Shown: piece by piece, positions 27,679 through 37,028 of the stretch | Position numbering within the stretch: position 1 is the stretch's first letter | Layout of the letters: each line of letters starts with the position of its first letter | DNA from: Marinobacter antarcticus | GTDB lineage: Bacteria; Pseudomonadota; Gammaproteobacteria; Pseudomonadales; Oleiphilaceae | Direction of reading: 5' to 3' | NCBI RefSeq assembly: GCF_011049865.1 | Contig: NZ_DRGY01000106.1 | Location: 1-59,458 of the forward strand | DNA: 59,458 nucleotides | Notes under the pieces: model-generated | What the model saw: the letters and a program-made list of their open reading frames with translations, nothing else | Told to the model about the DNA's origin: nothing | The model's database searches: none | Made by a program: the position numbers and the translations under genes

Positions 27679-28233
27679 ATGACGAACATGTTAGCGAAGC
27701 GTTTTCAGCCTATGGCCTCCCACGCTCGACGCCTGTATGTAGAGCTGATGTTTCAGGTTATGGGGCGGGCTCTTCAGGCAATCAGTGAAGTTGACAGCGA
27801 GGTGCAAAGAGAAGCGCGAACGCTGCCTCAAGGCTTCCTGTTTGAAATGATGGTGATGCCCAATGGCTCAAAACTGATTGTTGAGCACATCGGCGAAGGC
27901 CGTTTTCACTATCACGGCGGCTCCGCCCCTCGCCCTATGGACGTATCCATCAGATTCAAACACCTGGCCCACGCCTTTCTGGTGATGTCATTCCAGGAAA
28001 AAACCGCCGTCGCATTTGCCAATGATCGCATGCTGGTAGACGGCGATGTGAGCTACGCAATGCGCATGACCAGAGTGCTTAACCGACTTGAATCGTTCAT
28101 TCTGCCCAGGATTATTGCCAGGCGTGCGGTGAAAGAGTATCCGGAAAATTTGCACCTGCCTGAAAAACTGATCAGCGCCGCACAAATTTACCTGAAGGTG
28201 GCCACCCATTTCGTCCAGACAGCGAGAGCCTGA
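27679..28233 (+). CDS. SCP2-like hypothetical protein
   Basis: 184 residues from ATG 27679 (or ATG 27688). No signal peptide. The middle and end (MDVSIRFKHLAHAFLVMSFQ, VDGDVSYAMRMTRVLNRLES, FILPRIIARRAVKEYPE) resemble the sterol-carrier-protein-2 type of lipid-binding domain, but the match is loose. The gene overlaps the alcohol dehydrogenase by 1 nt (TGATG), so the two are co-expressed. A lipid- or long-chain-alcohol-handling partner for the dehydrogenase is a reasonable guess. Confidence 0.65.
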   Translation: MTNMLAKRFQPMASHARRLYVELMFQVMGRALQAISEVDSEVQREARTLPQGFLFEMMVMPNGSKLIVEHIGEGRFHYHGGSAPRPMDVSIRFKHLAHAFLVMSFQEKTAVAFANDRMLVDGDVSYAMRMTRVLNRLESFILPRIIARRAVKEYPENLHLPEKLISAAQIYLKVATHFVQTARA

Positions 28234-29420
28234 TGACCAAGACTTACTATGAGTTTTTCTGCCCGGTAAAAGTCATTGCCGGCAAAGCCGCTCTTGAGCA
28301 CATTCCTTACGAGTTGAATGGACTGGCAGCCAAGCGCCCGATGATCATCACGGATAAGGGCGTTCGTGCCGCTGGACTTCTCGAGCCGGTGATTACCGCC
28401 TGCGAAGAGAGTGGCCTGGACATCATCAGCATTTACGACGATGTACCACCTGATTCATCAACCACGGTAGTTCGTGATATCGCGGCCATTTATCGCAAGG
28501 AAAAGTGCGACTCCATCATTGCGATAGGCGGTGGTTCAGCCATAGACACCGGCAAAGCCGTTAACATCCTGGTTTCGGAAGGCGGTACGGATATTGCCAA
28601 ATACACGGGTGCCGGCGTGCTCAAGCATCCGCTTAAGCCGTTTTTTGTGGTGCCCACCACCGCCGGAACCGGTTCGGAAGTCACGTCCGTTGCCGTTATT
28701 ACCGATGAAGCCAAAGGCGTAAAACTGCCCTTCAGTTCATCCTACCTGCTGCCAAACGCGGCCATTATTGACCCGCGCATGACGCTGACACTGCCGCCTC
28801 ACATTACCGCCGCAACGGCGATGGACGCGATGACCCACGCCGTCGAATCGTTCACCTGCATGGCAAAAAATCCGCTGAGCGATGCCTACGCCACGGCGGC
28901 CATAAAGAAAGTCAGTCAATCGCTGTTGCACGTTATGGACAACCCGAAAGACAGCCACGGCAGGCTGGAACTGGCACAGGCTTCCACCATGGCGGGCATT
29001 GCATTTTCCAACTCCATGGTTGGCCTGGTGCATTCTCTCGGCCACGCAACCGGCGCTATCTGCCATCTGCCCCACGGTCTTTGCATGAGCTTGTATCTGC
29101 CCTATGTGCTTGAGTACAACCTTGAGACCATCCGCGAACCGTTGGGTGAGCTGTTGCTGTATCTGGAAGGGCCGGAAGTATACGCCGCCACGCCCGCCAG
29201 CCGCCGCGCGGAAGCCAGCATTTCAGCACTGCGGTCGCTGAGGGACGCGCTCTACAAGCGCTGTCAGCTACCCCGTACCCTGAAAGAAACGGGCAAGGTA
29301 ACCGAAGATCAGTTGGACCCTATTGCAGAAATGGCGCTGGACGACGGTTCAATCATGTTCAACCCGAAAGAAGTCACGTTGACCGACGCCCGCGCCGTTC
29401 TGCAGCGCGCCTGGGCCTGA
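28233..29420 (+). CDS. Iron-containing alcohol dehydrogenase
   Basis: 395 residues. Group III dehydrogenase motifs: AIGGGSAIDTGKAVNIL, VVPTTAGTGSEVTSVAVI and the full metal set, Asp and His in MDAMTHAVESF, and two His in HSLGHATGAICHLPHG. All four canonical ligands are present, unlike the paralogue at 6819-7961. It should oxidise alcohols or reduce aldehydes with NAD(P). Coupled translation with the SCP2-like gene, and the operator-like site ahead of both, suggest induction by a lipid-derived substrate (inference). Confidence 0.94.
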   Translation: MTKTYYEFFCPVKVIAGKAALEHIPYELNGLAAKRPMIITDKGVRAAGLLEPVITACEESGLDIISIYDDVPPDSSTTVVRDIAAIYRKEKCDSIIAIGGGSAIDTGKAVNILVSEGGTDIAKYTGAGVLKHPLKPFFVVPTTAGTGSEVTSVAVITDEAKGVKLPFSSSYLLPNAAIIDPRMTLTLPPHITAATAMDAMTHAVESFTCMAKNPLSDAYATAAIKKVSQSLLHVMDNPKDSHGRLELAQASTMAGIAFSNSMVGLVHSLGHATGAICHLPHGLCMSLYLPYVLEYNLETIREPLGELLLYLEGPEVYAATPASRRAEASISALRSLRDALYKRCQLPRTLKETGKVTEDQLDPIAEMALDDGSIMFNPKEVTLTDARAVLQRAWA

Positions 29421-29430
29421 AACGCCGGGC

Positions 29431-30822
29431 TCACTGCTGCGGCTGTGACGGGCCTTCGGCATAGATGGCATCCGGTTTGACCGGGGTCGCCATGCGGGCC
29501 AGTTGACGTTTCACCTGCGCTTTGAAATCGTTCAGCTGATCTTTGGCTATGCGCGTTGAGGTAGGTATATCGGCTGTTAGCGGGTTAACAGGATTGCCTT
29601 TTGCGTGAAATTCGAAGTGAAGGTGGGGCCCGGTGGTACGACCCGTATTGCCGGACAGCGCAATTTTCTGACCGCGCTTGACCCGCTGGCCCCGCTTCAC
29701 CAGCACCTTGCTCAGATGCAGATAGCGTGTTTCAAAGGAGCCACTGTGCTTGATGTCAACGTAGCGCCCGGCATAGGGGTGATTGCCCACCCGGGTTACG
29801 GTGCCATCACCGGTGCTCATGACAACCGTGCCCATCGGCGTGGCCAGGTCAACGCCGTTATGGGGCGACTTGCGACCGGTGATGGGGTGCAAGCGATTGC
29901 GGTCAAACGATGAGCTGACTCTGAAGTGTCGAGAAGTTGGCCAGCGCAGGAACGCCGGGGCAATGCTGTCACCGTTTTCGTCATAGTAACTGCCATCCTC
30001 AGCCAGAAAAGCCTGGTAGGTGGTGGCACCCCGGTGCAGGGCAACGGCGTCGACCTGGCTGTTTCCGGTGGGCATCTCACCGGTCATTTCGCGGCCAACG
30101 AGCACCGAAAAACGATCACCTGCCCGCAGGCTGCGACGAAAGTTGAGCCGGTTTTTAAGCAAATGGCTGATCTCCACCACCTGCCGTTTGCTGAGCCCCG
30201 CTTTGAGACCAGAGACGTAAAAACTCCCCTGTACTTCTCCGGGCACGAGCGTCGATACCCAGTGGGTGTCGGATTCTATGTCGTGGTGCACAAACGCACC
30301 GTCATCCAGGCGGTCGAAGGTGACCTGACGGGCCGGATCGATCTGCAATGCCAATTGCTGCAAGCGGTGCTCTTCGTCATAGCGGAACGTCAGTTGAGTG
30401 CCGGGATGGAGTGTTTCCAGCGACAAAAATTCAACATCGGCTTCCAGCAGGCGATACAGCAAGGTAGCGCTGATATCCCGATCCGAAAAAATCTGACTCA
30501 GCGTATCGCCATCTTTGATCTGGTAGTGTTCCAGCGGCGGCGGACCGGGCGGCTTTTGCGGCGTATTGACCACCACGGCCGGGGTTTCAGCGGCGACGGC
30601 GTCCGTTGGTTTCACTGCAACGGCAGTATCGGTGTCGGTGTCCTTGGCTGCATCAGCGGAAGGGCTTGCAGGAGATGACGGCCCGGGGGCCGGTTGTTCT
30701 GTCAGCGCGACCTGCATCGCACCGGAGCGACCAGACACGGCAATCACGATGGCAATAATGAGCAATACAGCAAACGCAAACAGCATCCTGCGAGGGGTTG
30801 TCAACTGATCTCGAAACGACAT
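29431..30822 (-). CDS. M23 peptidoglycan endopeptidase with OapA/LysM-like region
   Basis: 463 residues. A single membrane anchor lies at residues 14-30 (LFAFAVLLIIAIVIAV). A Pro/Ala/Asp-rich linker is followed by an OapA/LysM-like module (YQIKDGDTLSQIFSDRDISA). The C-terminal M23 zinc-peptidase domain has HNGVDLATPMGTVV and HLHFEFHAKGNPVNP. All zinc ligands are visible, so it should cut peptide cross-links in the cell wall, like MepM. It is convergent with the alcohol dehydrogenase, 10 nt apart. Confidence 0.93.
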   Translation of the reverse strand: MSFRDQLTTPRRMLFAFAVLLIIAIVIAVSGRSGAMQVALTEQPAPGPSSPASPSADAAKDTDTDTAVAVKPTDAVAAETPAVVVNTPQKPPGPPPLEHYQIKDGDTLSQIFSDRDISATLLYRLLEADVEFLSLETLHPGTQLTFRYDEEHRLQQLALQIDPARQVTFDRLDDGAFVHHDIESDTHWVSTLVPGEVQGSFYVSGLKAGLSKRQVVEISHLLKNRLNFRRSLRAGDRFSVLVGREMTGEMPTGNSQVDAVALHRGATTYQAFLAEDGSYYDENGDSIAPAFLRWPTSRHFRVSSSFDRNRLHPITGRKSPHNGVDLATPMGTVVMSTGDGTVTRVGNHPYAGRYVDIKHSGSFETRYLHLSKVLVKRGQRVKRGQKIALSGNTGRTTGPHLHFEFHAKGNPVNPLTADIPTSTRIAKDQLNDFKAQVKRQLARMATPVKPDAIYAEGPSQPQQ

Positions 30823-31146
30823 GGCAATAAAAATCCTCTACGACAATAGTATCTTTTCGATGGCAAATTAAAACGGACGGCAAGCCTGGGTGCCTCGGGT
30901 AGTCGTGAATATTACACCAGTGTGCACGCGGGTCCCACAGGTGGTGGTGAGATTTGGTGAACCGCTCCTCATTCAGCCCATCGTTGAAAAGGAAGCGTTA
31001 TAGCCTTATCGTCTCACAAAGCCTTACCTACCAGCCGTTGAATTTGTGATGTAGTCGAGTAACATTTTGGTTGTTTCTGGCAGGGATTTAGCCGGGTCGG
31101 TTCTTTCATGGACAGCATTGCCCACAGCCTGCAGAGAGCCTACTCA
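30823..31146. other. Divergent promoter region between M23 and binding-protein genes
   Basis: No gene seen. A possible plus-strand promoter is TTGAAT (31038-31043), 16 nt, TAACAT (31060-31065), about 80 nt before the binding-protein gene. The M23 gene has GAGGA at 30835-30839 on the minus strand as its ribosome site. Confidence 0.4.
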
Positions 31147-31929
31147 ATGAAGCAACAACGATATCTTCGGCTAGCAGCTTGGGCGCAGCGTTTTGCCTGC
31201 CTGCCCTTGCTCCTCGCGTTCTCCATGGTCTCAAGCGCTGAACCTGCAAGCGGCCAGAAGGTGTTCCGGTTCAACGTGTCCCCCAATGGCTATCCGCCTT
31301 ACATGATCGTGGATCAGGAAGCACCAACCGGCATTATGTGGGACGTTGTTTCGCTGATTTCAGCCCGTATCGGGGTCCGGATTGTTCCCCAGCAAATTCC
31401 CCGCAAGCGCGTTGATCAAATGTTGCTTGATGGCTATATCGATGGCACCTCGCGGGCCCGAGAATGGGTTCAGGAACCTGACAAGTTTCTGTTCACAAAC
31501 CCGGTGGTGGATATCCAGGAGGTGTTCTTCACGCCAAAACACGCCGGCAAAACGTACCATTCTCCTGAAGATCTTTTTTCGAAAACGCTCGTAACCCATC
31601 TAGGCTACATGTATCCGGAACTGCAGCCGTATTTTGAATCCGGCGACATCAAGCGCTTCGATGTTTCCCGGGACAGGGACATGTTCAATTTTGTACTTCA
31701 TGGTGACCGTTTTGATGCTGCGGTCGTGGATTTACTTGTGGGCAGGTGGATACTGAAAAACGAAGGCTTGCAGGATCTGTTTACAGTGTCTTCCAACAAC
31801 ATCAGTTCTTACGGTTTTCGGGTGATGTTCCGCAAAGAGAACCGGTCGTTCGTGGATAAGTTCAACGCTGAACTTGAGCGTATTCGCAAGAATGGCGAAC
31901 TGGAAGCCATTCTTGCGAATTACCGGTAA
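31147..31929 (+). CDS. Family 3 periplasmic solute-binding protein, orphan
   Basis: 260 residues from ATG 31147 (AGAGAG upstream); an earlier ATG at 31108 would add 13 residues before the signal peptide. The signal sequence ends VSSAEP near residue 31. The rest is a short family 3 binding domain: FNVSPNGYPPYMIVDQEAPT, GIMWDVVSLISARIGVRI, and a C-terminal EKLK-like ELERIRKNGELEAILANY. No permease or ATPase lies nearby, so it may be a stand-alone sensor or use a distant transporter. The ligand is unknown. Confidence 0.85.
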   Translation: MKQQRYLRLAAWAQRFACLPLLLAFSMVSSAEPASGQKVFRFNVSPNGYPPYMIVDQEAPTGIMWDVVSLISARIGVRIVPQQIPRKRVDQMLLDGYIDGTSRAREWVQEPDKFLFTNPVVDIQEVFFTPKHAGKTYHSPEDLFSKTLVTHLGYMYPELQPYFESGDIKRFDVSRDRDMFNFVLHGDRFDAAVVDLLVGRWILKNEGLQDLFTVSSNNISSYGFRVMFRKENRSFVDKFNAELERIRKNGELEAILANYR

Positions 31930-31957
31930 ATCACTGTTTTTTCTCCGAAAATCCGGG

Positions 31958-34444
31958 TTATTCAAGCCGTCTGAGCAGGAGCATGGGCGAAACACTCAGC
32001 ACCGGGCTGAGCTGCCATCGACCGAATAACGCCAAAATCAACGCACTGATCACGGGAATGGGCAGCACCACCTGCCAATGCCAGCTAAACGCACCCTCAA
32101 ACATCCGAAATTGCAGGGCCCAAACCGCAACTTCTGCCGCAGCAACACCAAGAACCCCGGCAAAGCCACCGAGCAACGCAAATTCAAGCACGGTGCTGCG
32201 CACCAGCAAGCTCTGGCGCCCCCCGAGCGTGCGCAAAAGTGCCCCTTCCCTCTGACGATCCTGAAGCGTCGCGCTGACGACTGCCGCCATAACCACCAGC
32301 GCGGCCGCCAATATCAGCACAAGGATCGCCTCTATGGCCTGAGTTACCTGCCGGACAATCTCCTGTATACGCTCAATAATGTTATCAATTTCCAATACGG
32401 AGACGGTGGGGAAACGTCGTGAAAACTCATTCAGCGCGTTTTTGCGGTCCCTTGGCAGATAAAAACTGGTTATCCAGGTGGCAGGCATATCCGTTAGGCC
32501 GCCCGCCGGAGGAAACGCCATGTAAAAATTGGGTTTCATGCTGTCCCATTGAACCGTGCGGATACTGGTCACCGCTTCGGTGACCTTGTCGGAACCAATG
32601 GTAAACGTGAGCTTGTCGCCCAGCGCCAGGCCTAGCTTTCCCGCCAGTTCTGCTTCCACGGATACGCCGTCTTTCTGGCCGGCTTCAAACCATCTGCCAT
32701 CGACAATCGCGTTATCGGCCGGAAGCGAATCCATCCAAGTCAAGTTCAGTTCGCGGTTAAGAGCCCCTACTCGCTGATCTTTGCTCACCACCTCCTTTAC
32801 AGGTTGGCCATTCAACTCCGTCAATCGGCCACGCACCATGGGATAAAGCTGATCCAGCGGTTGGCCGCGCTCTTTCCAGAAACCGGCAACGTCATCCACC
32901 GCATCGGGCGCAATGTTGATCAGGAAGTGGTTCGGCGCGTCATCAGGCAGTTGGGCCTGCCAATCGTCCAGCAAAGACGTGCGCACCAGAATCAGTGTTG
33001 TTGCGAGCATGAGCGTCATGGCAAATACCGCAATCTGGGACAAACTGGCCCTGCGATGCCGATAAAGGCCGACTAGAGCCAGTCGCCAGGCGTGCCCGCC
33101 GCCGCGAACCTTTCGCAGCATTGCGACGAGTATCCAACCTAAAAATGCCAGCAACGCGAGAAGCAGCGCAAGGCCGCCCAGCAAAGAAACCACCAGCGAT
33201 AGCTCGCCGGCGTAAAGCCAAATCAAGCCGAACACGGCCACAAGCGCGATCAGCATATCCGGCCAGGCTTCCCGGCCGGTTTCGCCTGGCTGGCTGCGTA
33301 ACACGCGCATGGCGGGTACGTTTTTCAGGCGCCGAATGGGTGGGTAAGCAAAGGCAAACAGTGACACCACAGCCGTTAGCAGAGCCGGCGTAAGTGCCGA
33401 TGAATCCAGCTGAAACGCCACCGGCCTGCCCAGCGCTTCACCGAGCAGCAGGGTGAGTAGCCAGAACAGGGGAAGCGCTACAACAAAGCCACCAACCATG
33501 CCGGTAACACCCCAGAGCGCAAGGCGCTTCAGATAAAGCTGCCCAATACCTGCGCTGCCGAGGCCCAAGGTTTTCAGTAACGCGACAGTATCGCGCTGAG
33601 ACAGAGCGTACTGGCGGCTTGCAACAGCCACCGCCACGGCGGCCAGCAACACCGCCAGGCTGCCGCCTAACAACAGAAAACTCTCGGACCGGTCCAGTGA
33701 GCGTGACAAGGTTTCACCATCGCGAACGCCTTTCCACTCCTGGCTTGGCCCGAGTTGCGGTTGCAGCCACTTGTAGTAGTCGTCAAGCGCCGCTTCCTTA
33801 CCCGCAAACAGATAGACATACTCCACCCGGCTGCCTTCCTGGACAACGCCAGTAGACGCTACATCGTCTGCGTGCATCATCACTCTGGGCGCAAGAGCAG
33901 CCAGGCTGAACCCGCCATCGGGTTCGCGCAGCAGCAAGCCGGAAACCGTCAGATTGCGATTGCCCACTTCCAGCGTGTCACCGAGGCCGATCTTCAACAG
34001 CTTCAGCAGGCGAGGATTAATCCAGATTTCCCCGCGCGCCGGCCCGTGCTTTATCTGCTCCCGGGAACCTTCGGAATCGCCTTGAATCTCAAGTTCGCCG
34101 CGCAAGGGGTATTCGTTGCTGACGGCCTTTACCGACACGAGCTGAAAGGCGTCATTGCCAAGCACCATGGTCGAGAACTCAACCATGCGGCCGGTTTCCA
34201 GCCCGCGTTTTACCGCTTCGGCAATCCAGGGTTCGGGCACGGGGCGCCCGTCTTCCGCCTCCAGCTGTCTGTCTGCCGCCAGGAACGAGCTGGCAGAAGA
34301 CACCAGAGTGCGTTGTAACTGGCTGGCGAACAGGGCAATGGTCGCAACAGTGGCTACGGCAATAATTAACGCCGCCAGTACCACTCGCACATCGCGTTCA
34401 CGCCAGTCGCGACGCACAGACATCAGTTTTTTTGCAGCCGTCAT
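31958..34444 (-). CDS. ybbP: FtsX-type ABC transporter permease YbbP
   Basis: 828 residues. It has a first membrane helix near residue 20, a large periplasmic domain, then two FtsX blocks, each with three membrane spans (SLAVLLAAVAVAVASRQYAL; ILVLILAAALVVMAAVVSATL), and a C-terminal span. The length and duplicated layout match YbbP. It works with the ATPase YbbA, whose gene overlaps by ATGA. Family members move lipids or lipoproteins or drive periplasmic work; the substrate of YbbAP is not firmly known. Confidence 0.92.
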   Translation of the reverse strand: MTAAKKLMSVRRDWRERDVRVVLAALIIAVATVATIALFASQLQRTLVSSASSFLAADRQLEAEDGRPVPEPWIAEAVKRGLETGRMVEFSTMVLGNDAFQLVSVKAVSNEYPLRGELEIQGDSEGSREQIKHGPARGEIWINPRLLKLLKIGLGDTLEVGNRNLTVSGLLLREPDGGFSLAALAPRVMMHADDVASTGVVQEGSRVEYVYLFAGKEAALDDYYKWLQPQLGPSQEWKGVRDGETLSRSLDRSESFLLLGGSLAVLLAAVAVAVASRQYALSQRDTVALLKTLGLGSAGIGQLYLKRLALWGVTGMVGGFVVALPLFWLLTLLLGEALGRPVAFQLDSSALTPALLTAVVSLFAFAYPPIRRLKNVPAMRVLRSQPGETGREAWPDMLIALVAVFGLIWLYAGELSLVVSLLGGLALLLALLAFLGWILVAMLRKVRGGGHAWRLALVGLYRHRRASLSQIAVFAMTLMLATTLILVRTSLLDDWQAQLPDDAPNHFLINIAPDAVDDVAGFWKERGQPLDQLYPMVRGRLTELNGQPVKEVVSKDQRVGALNRELNLTWMDSLPADNAIVDGRWFEAGQKDGVSVEAELAGKLGLALGDKLTFTIGSDKVTEAVTSIRTVQWDSMKPNFYMAFPPAGGLTDMPATWITSFYLPRDRKNALNEFSRRFPTVSVLEIDNIIERIQEIVRQVTQAIEAILVLILAAALVVMAAVVSATLQDRQREGALLRTLGGRQSLLVRSTVLEFALLGGFAGVLGVAAAEVAVWALQFRMFEGAFSWHWQVVLPIPVISALILALFGRWQLSPVLSVSPMLLLRRLE

Positions 34445-35163
34445 CAGTCTGTGAGCTCCCTGCGCGTAACCGGTTCGGTTAACTCGCCTGCCTCAATGTG
34501 AAATTGCCGGGCGCAGCGTGCTGCCAGTTGCTCATCGTGAGTGACCATCACCAAGGTGGTGCCCTGCTCCTGATTCAACGCCATCAACAGATCCGAGATG
34601 TCCTGGCCGGTTCGGTTGTCGAGATTGCCCGTAGGCTCGTCGGCAAAAAGGATGGCAGGGTTTGAGGCAAACGCCCGGGCGATGGCAACTCGCTGTTGCT
34701 CGCCACCGGATAGCTGGCGTGGCGTATGGGCAAGTCGCTCACCCAACCCTACCCGTTCAAGAAGCTCACGGGCGCGCATTTCTGGCGCATCCATGCTTGC
34801 AAGTTCCAACGGCAACATCACGTTCTCAAGTGCTGTGAGCGCCGGCAACAGCTGGAACGATTGAAAGACAAACCCTACCCGGTGGGCACGCAATCGGGCG
34901 CGTTCGTCTTCGCTCAGACCACTGATCACAGAGCCGTCGAGTTCCACGGTTCCCTCCGTTGGCGTATCAAGGCCCGCAAGCAACCCTAGCAGCGTGGTTT
35001 TACCGGAACCGGAACGGCCTACAATGGCTACGGATTCTCCCCGATTGATTTCAAGACTGACCCCCTTCAAGATCGTCAACGTATCGGTTTCCAGGCTGAC
35101 GCGGTGGGTCAGGTTTTCAACGCGCAATGTGGGGCGTTGGCTATCAGGGTTTATAGTCTGCAT
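34444..35163 (-). CDS. ybbA: ABC transporter ATP-binding protein YbbA
   Basis: 239 residues. Walker [16 protein letters not shown]-loop [16 protein letters not shown], signature [15 protein letters not shown], Walker [13 protein letters not shown] and switch [12 protein letters not shown] place it in the LolD/MacB group. It forms a transporter with YbbP, which starts at its stop codon. It is divergent from tesA, with 58 nt between the two starts, an arrangement conserved in many proteobacteria. Confidence 0.94.
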   Translation of the reverse strand: MQTINPDSQRPTLRVENLTHRVSLETDTLTILKGVSLEINRGESVAIVGRSGSGKTTLLGLLAGLDTPTEGTVELDGSVISGLSEDERARLRAHRVGFVFQSFQLLPALTALENVMLPLELASMDAPEMRARELLERVGLGERLAHTPRQLSGGEQQRVAIARAFASNPAILFADEPTGNLDNRTGQDISDLLMALNQEQGTTLVMVTHDEQLAARCARQFHIEAGELTEPVTRRELTD

Positions 35164-35221
35164 GTTGCTCGCGGGGCTCCCGAAAAAAGCACGTTCATTT
35201 ACAAAGGTATACGGATTGCTT

Positions 35222-35851
35222 ATGCATACGGTAATGCTGTTTGTCAGATCAATCGCATTTTTTGCAGCGACATTGTTTGCCGTGCCGGTTATGGCTGGCC
35301 AACAAACGCTTCTGATCGTCGGTGACAGCCTCAGCGCTGCCTACGGTGTGCCGTCGGATAGTGCCTGGGTGCAGCTTTTGCGCCATCGCTTGCAAAGCAA
35401 CGGCTTGAGCGACTGGACCGTGGTAAATGCCAGTATCAGCGGCGAAACCACAGACGGTGGGGTTCGCCGGCTGCCGGCGTTACTGGAGAAGAATAATCCC
35501 TCCGTGGTGATCATCGAGCTGGGTGGTAATGACGGCCTTCGCGGCTTTCCACCCAACGTTATCAAATCCAACCTGACGACCATGGTTGAGGGCGCTCAGG
35601 ACTCCGGTGCCCGGGTCATTCTGATTGGCATGCAGATACCGCCGAACTACGGCCAGCGCTATACCACGATGTTTTCAGACATCTTTCCAGCGCTGTCAGA
35701 CAGCCACAACACGGCTCTGGTTCCCTTCTTTCTGGATGGAATTTACGACCAGGACAACCTGATGCAGGATGATGGCATTCACCCGACGGCCGAGGGCCAA
35801 CCAAAGCTGCTCGAAAACGTGTGGCCGGTACTTAGCCCCCTGCTTGAATAA
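35222..35851 (+). CDS. tesA: Periplasmic SGNH esterase TesA (acyl-CoA thioesterase I type)
   Basis: 209 residues from ATG 35222. A signal peptide covers residues 1-25 (ending VPVMAG). SGNH blocks: GDSLSAAYG with Ser36, the Gly in ISGETTDGG, GGNDGLRG with Asn, and DGIHPTAEGQ with the Asp-His pair. It is a broad esterase/thioesterase/lysophospholipase active in the periplasm. Its close divergence from ybbAP is a known conserved neighbourhood, suggesting shared control or a shared lipid-related role. Confidence 0.94.
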   Translation: MHTVMLFVRSIAFFAATLFAVPVMAGQQTLLIVGDSLSAAYGVPSDSAWVQLLRHRLQSNGLSDWTVVNASISGETTDGGVRRLPALLEKNNPSVVIIELGGNDGLRGFPPNVIKSNLTTMVEGAQDSGARVILIGMQIPPNYGQRYTTMFSDIFPALSDSHNTALVPFFLDGIYDQDNLMQDDGIHPTAEGQPKLLENVWPVLSPLLE

Positions 35852-35894
35852 ACATCACTTTCCACCCCACTCCATCACATTCCATCGCATTCCA

Positions 35895-36848
35895 TCACAC
35901 CACGCCCCGCAGAAACGCCAATGCCCGGCGTTCAGACCAGTAATAGCCGTCGTGGCCGTGTTCCACAAACCCGACATGGCCGCCCCATCGTGGCGCCTCC
36001 AGGCGCACATGGGCGCCGAGCACAGAAGGCGACTCCGGAAAGCATTTTCGTGACAGAAACGGGTCGTCCGCTGCATTAATCATCAACGCCGGCACCCGAA
36101 TATCGTTCAGCCTGCCCAATGCAGAACACTGGGCCCAGTAATCTGCGGCGTCCCGGAATCCGTGCAACGGGGCAGTATAACGATCATCAAATTGATGAAA
36201 ACTCTGGATGGACCCAAAATCCTCAACATCAATAAGATCCGGAAATGTTTGCGACTTTTCGTCCATTTTTACGCGAAGATCTTTCAAAAATCGCTGCATG
36301 TAGATTTTTCGGCTGGGCCGCGCCAGCATATCCGCGCTGCCGGCAAGGTCACAGGGTACGGAATAGGCAACGGCACCGCAGATTCTGCTGTCAACGCGCT
36401 CACCCTGCTCACCGAGATATAACAGCGTGAGGTTTCCGCCCATGCTAAAACCCGAGAGAAACGCGGTGTCGTAGCCTTGCGCAAGGCCATGGCGCACAAC
36501 CTGACGCAGATCCTCAGTGGCGCCGCTGTGATAAAACCGGGGTTGCCGGTTCATCACACCACCACAGGAGCGGAAGTTCCAGGCCAGAACATCCCAGCCT
36601 TTCGCCAACAATGCCCGAGTCAGCCCCAGCACATACGGCCGACGGCTATGCCCTTCCAGCCCGTGGGAAATGATTGCCAGGCGATGGCTGCCCTGACGGT
36701 GCCAATCGAGATGCAGCTCATCGTCGTCAGCGGTGGGGAGCACTTCCGATACCGGTTCCTGCACGCTTACCTTGCGGAACAGCGATGGCCACACCGATTG
36801 CAGGTGACCACTGCGCAACCAAGGCGGTGGACGATATTGATGAGCCAT
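35895..36848 (-). CDS. YheT-family alpha/beta hydrolase
   Basis: 317 residues from ATG 36848. Alpha/beta-hydrolase fold: LAIISHGLEGHSRRPYVLGL, WDVLAWNFRSCGG, nucleophile Ser in FLSGFSMGGNLTLLYLG, acid Asp in NAADDPFL, and His in GGHVGFVEHG. The start WLRSGHLQSVWPSLFR is characteristic of the YheT/ABHD1-3 group. It is a predicted esterase with unknown substrate. It is convergent with tesA across a 43-nt gap containing three ATTCCATC repeats. Confidence 0.92.
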   Translation of the reverse strand: MAHQYRPPPWLRSGHLQSVWPSLFRKVSVQEPVSEVLPTADDDELHLDWHRQGSHRLAIISHGLEGHSRRPYVLGLTRALLAKGWDVLAWNFRSCGGVMNRQPRFYHSGATEDLRQVVRHGLAQGYDTAFLSGFSMGGNLTLLYLGEQGERVDSRICGAVAYSVPCDLAGSADMLARPSRKIYMQRFLKDLRVKMDEKSQTFPDLIDVEDFGSIQSFHQFDDRYTAPLHGFRDAADYWAQCSALGRLNDIRVPALMINAADDPFLSRKCFPESPSVLGAHVRLEAPRWGGHVGFVEHGHDGYYWSERRALAFLRGVV

Positions 36849-36884
36849 ACTGGAGTACAAATTTTGACCTTTTATATCACGGGG

Positions 36885-36913
36885 TTGACCGAGTAATTGA
36901 AAGTGCTTAGTAT
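36885..36913 (+). promoter_or_regulatory. Sigma-70 promoter of tRNA-Asn copy 1
   Basis: TTGACC (36885-36890), spacer 17 nt, TAGTAT (36908-36913), 20 nt before the tRNA. The second tRNA-Asn has the same GGGGTTGAC start and the same spacing. Confidence 0.75.
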
Positions 36914-36933
36914 GCCGTTCGACTAGACGCTGT

Positions 36934-37009
36934 TCCCTGATAGCTCAGTTGGTAGAGCAACGGACTGTTAATCCGTTTGTCGCTGGTTCGAGCCCAGCTC
37001 GGGGAGCCA
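36934..37009 (+). tRNA. tRNA-Asn (GTT), copy 1
   Basis: 76 nt including an encoded CCA. The anticodon loop CTGTTAA gives anticodon GTT. The D arm (GCTCAGTTGGTAGAGC) and T arm (GCTGGTTCGAGCCCAGC) fold normally. The acceptor stem TCCCTGA / TCGGGGA has one G-T wobble. It differs from copy 2 (50790-50865) only at position 5 (T instead of C). Confidence 0.97.
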
Positions 37010-37028
37010 TTTTTTCAGAATACCTGCC

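Noticed and set aside
35870..35905. CRISPR-like array from repeated ATTCCATC units
   Set aside because: The units are about 10 bp apart with no spacers of proper length and no cas genes; this is simple repeat sequence.
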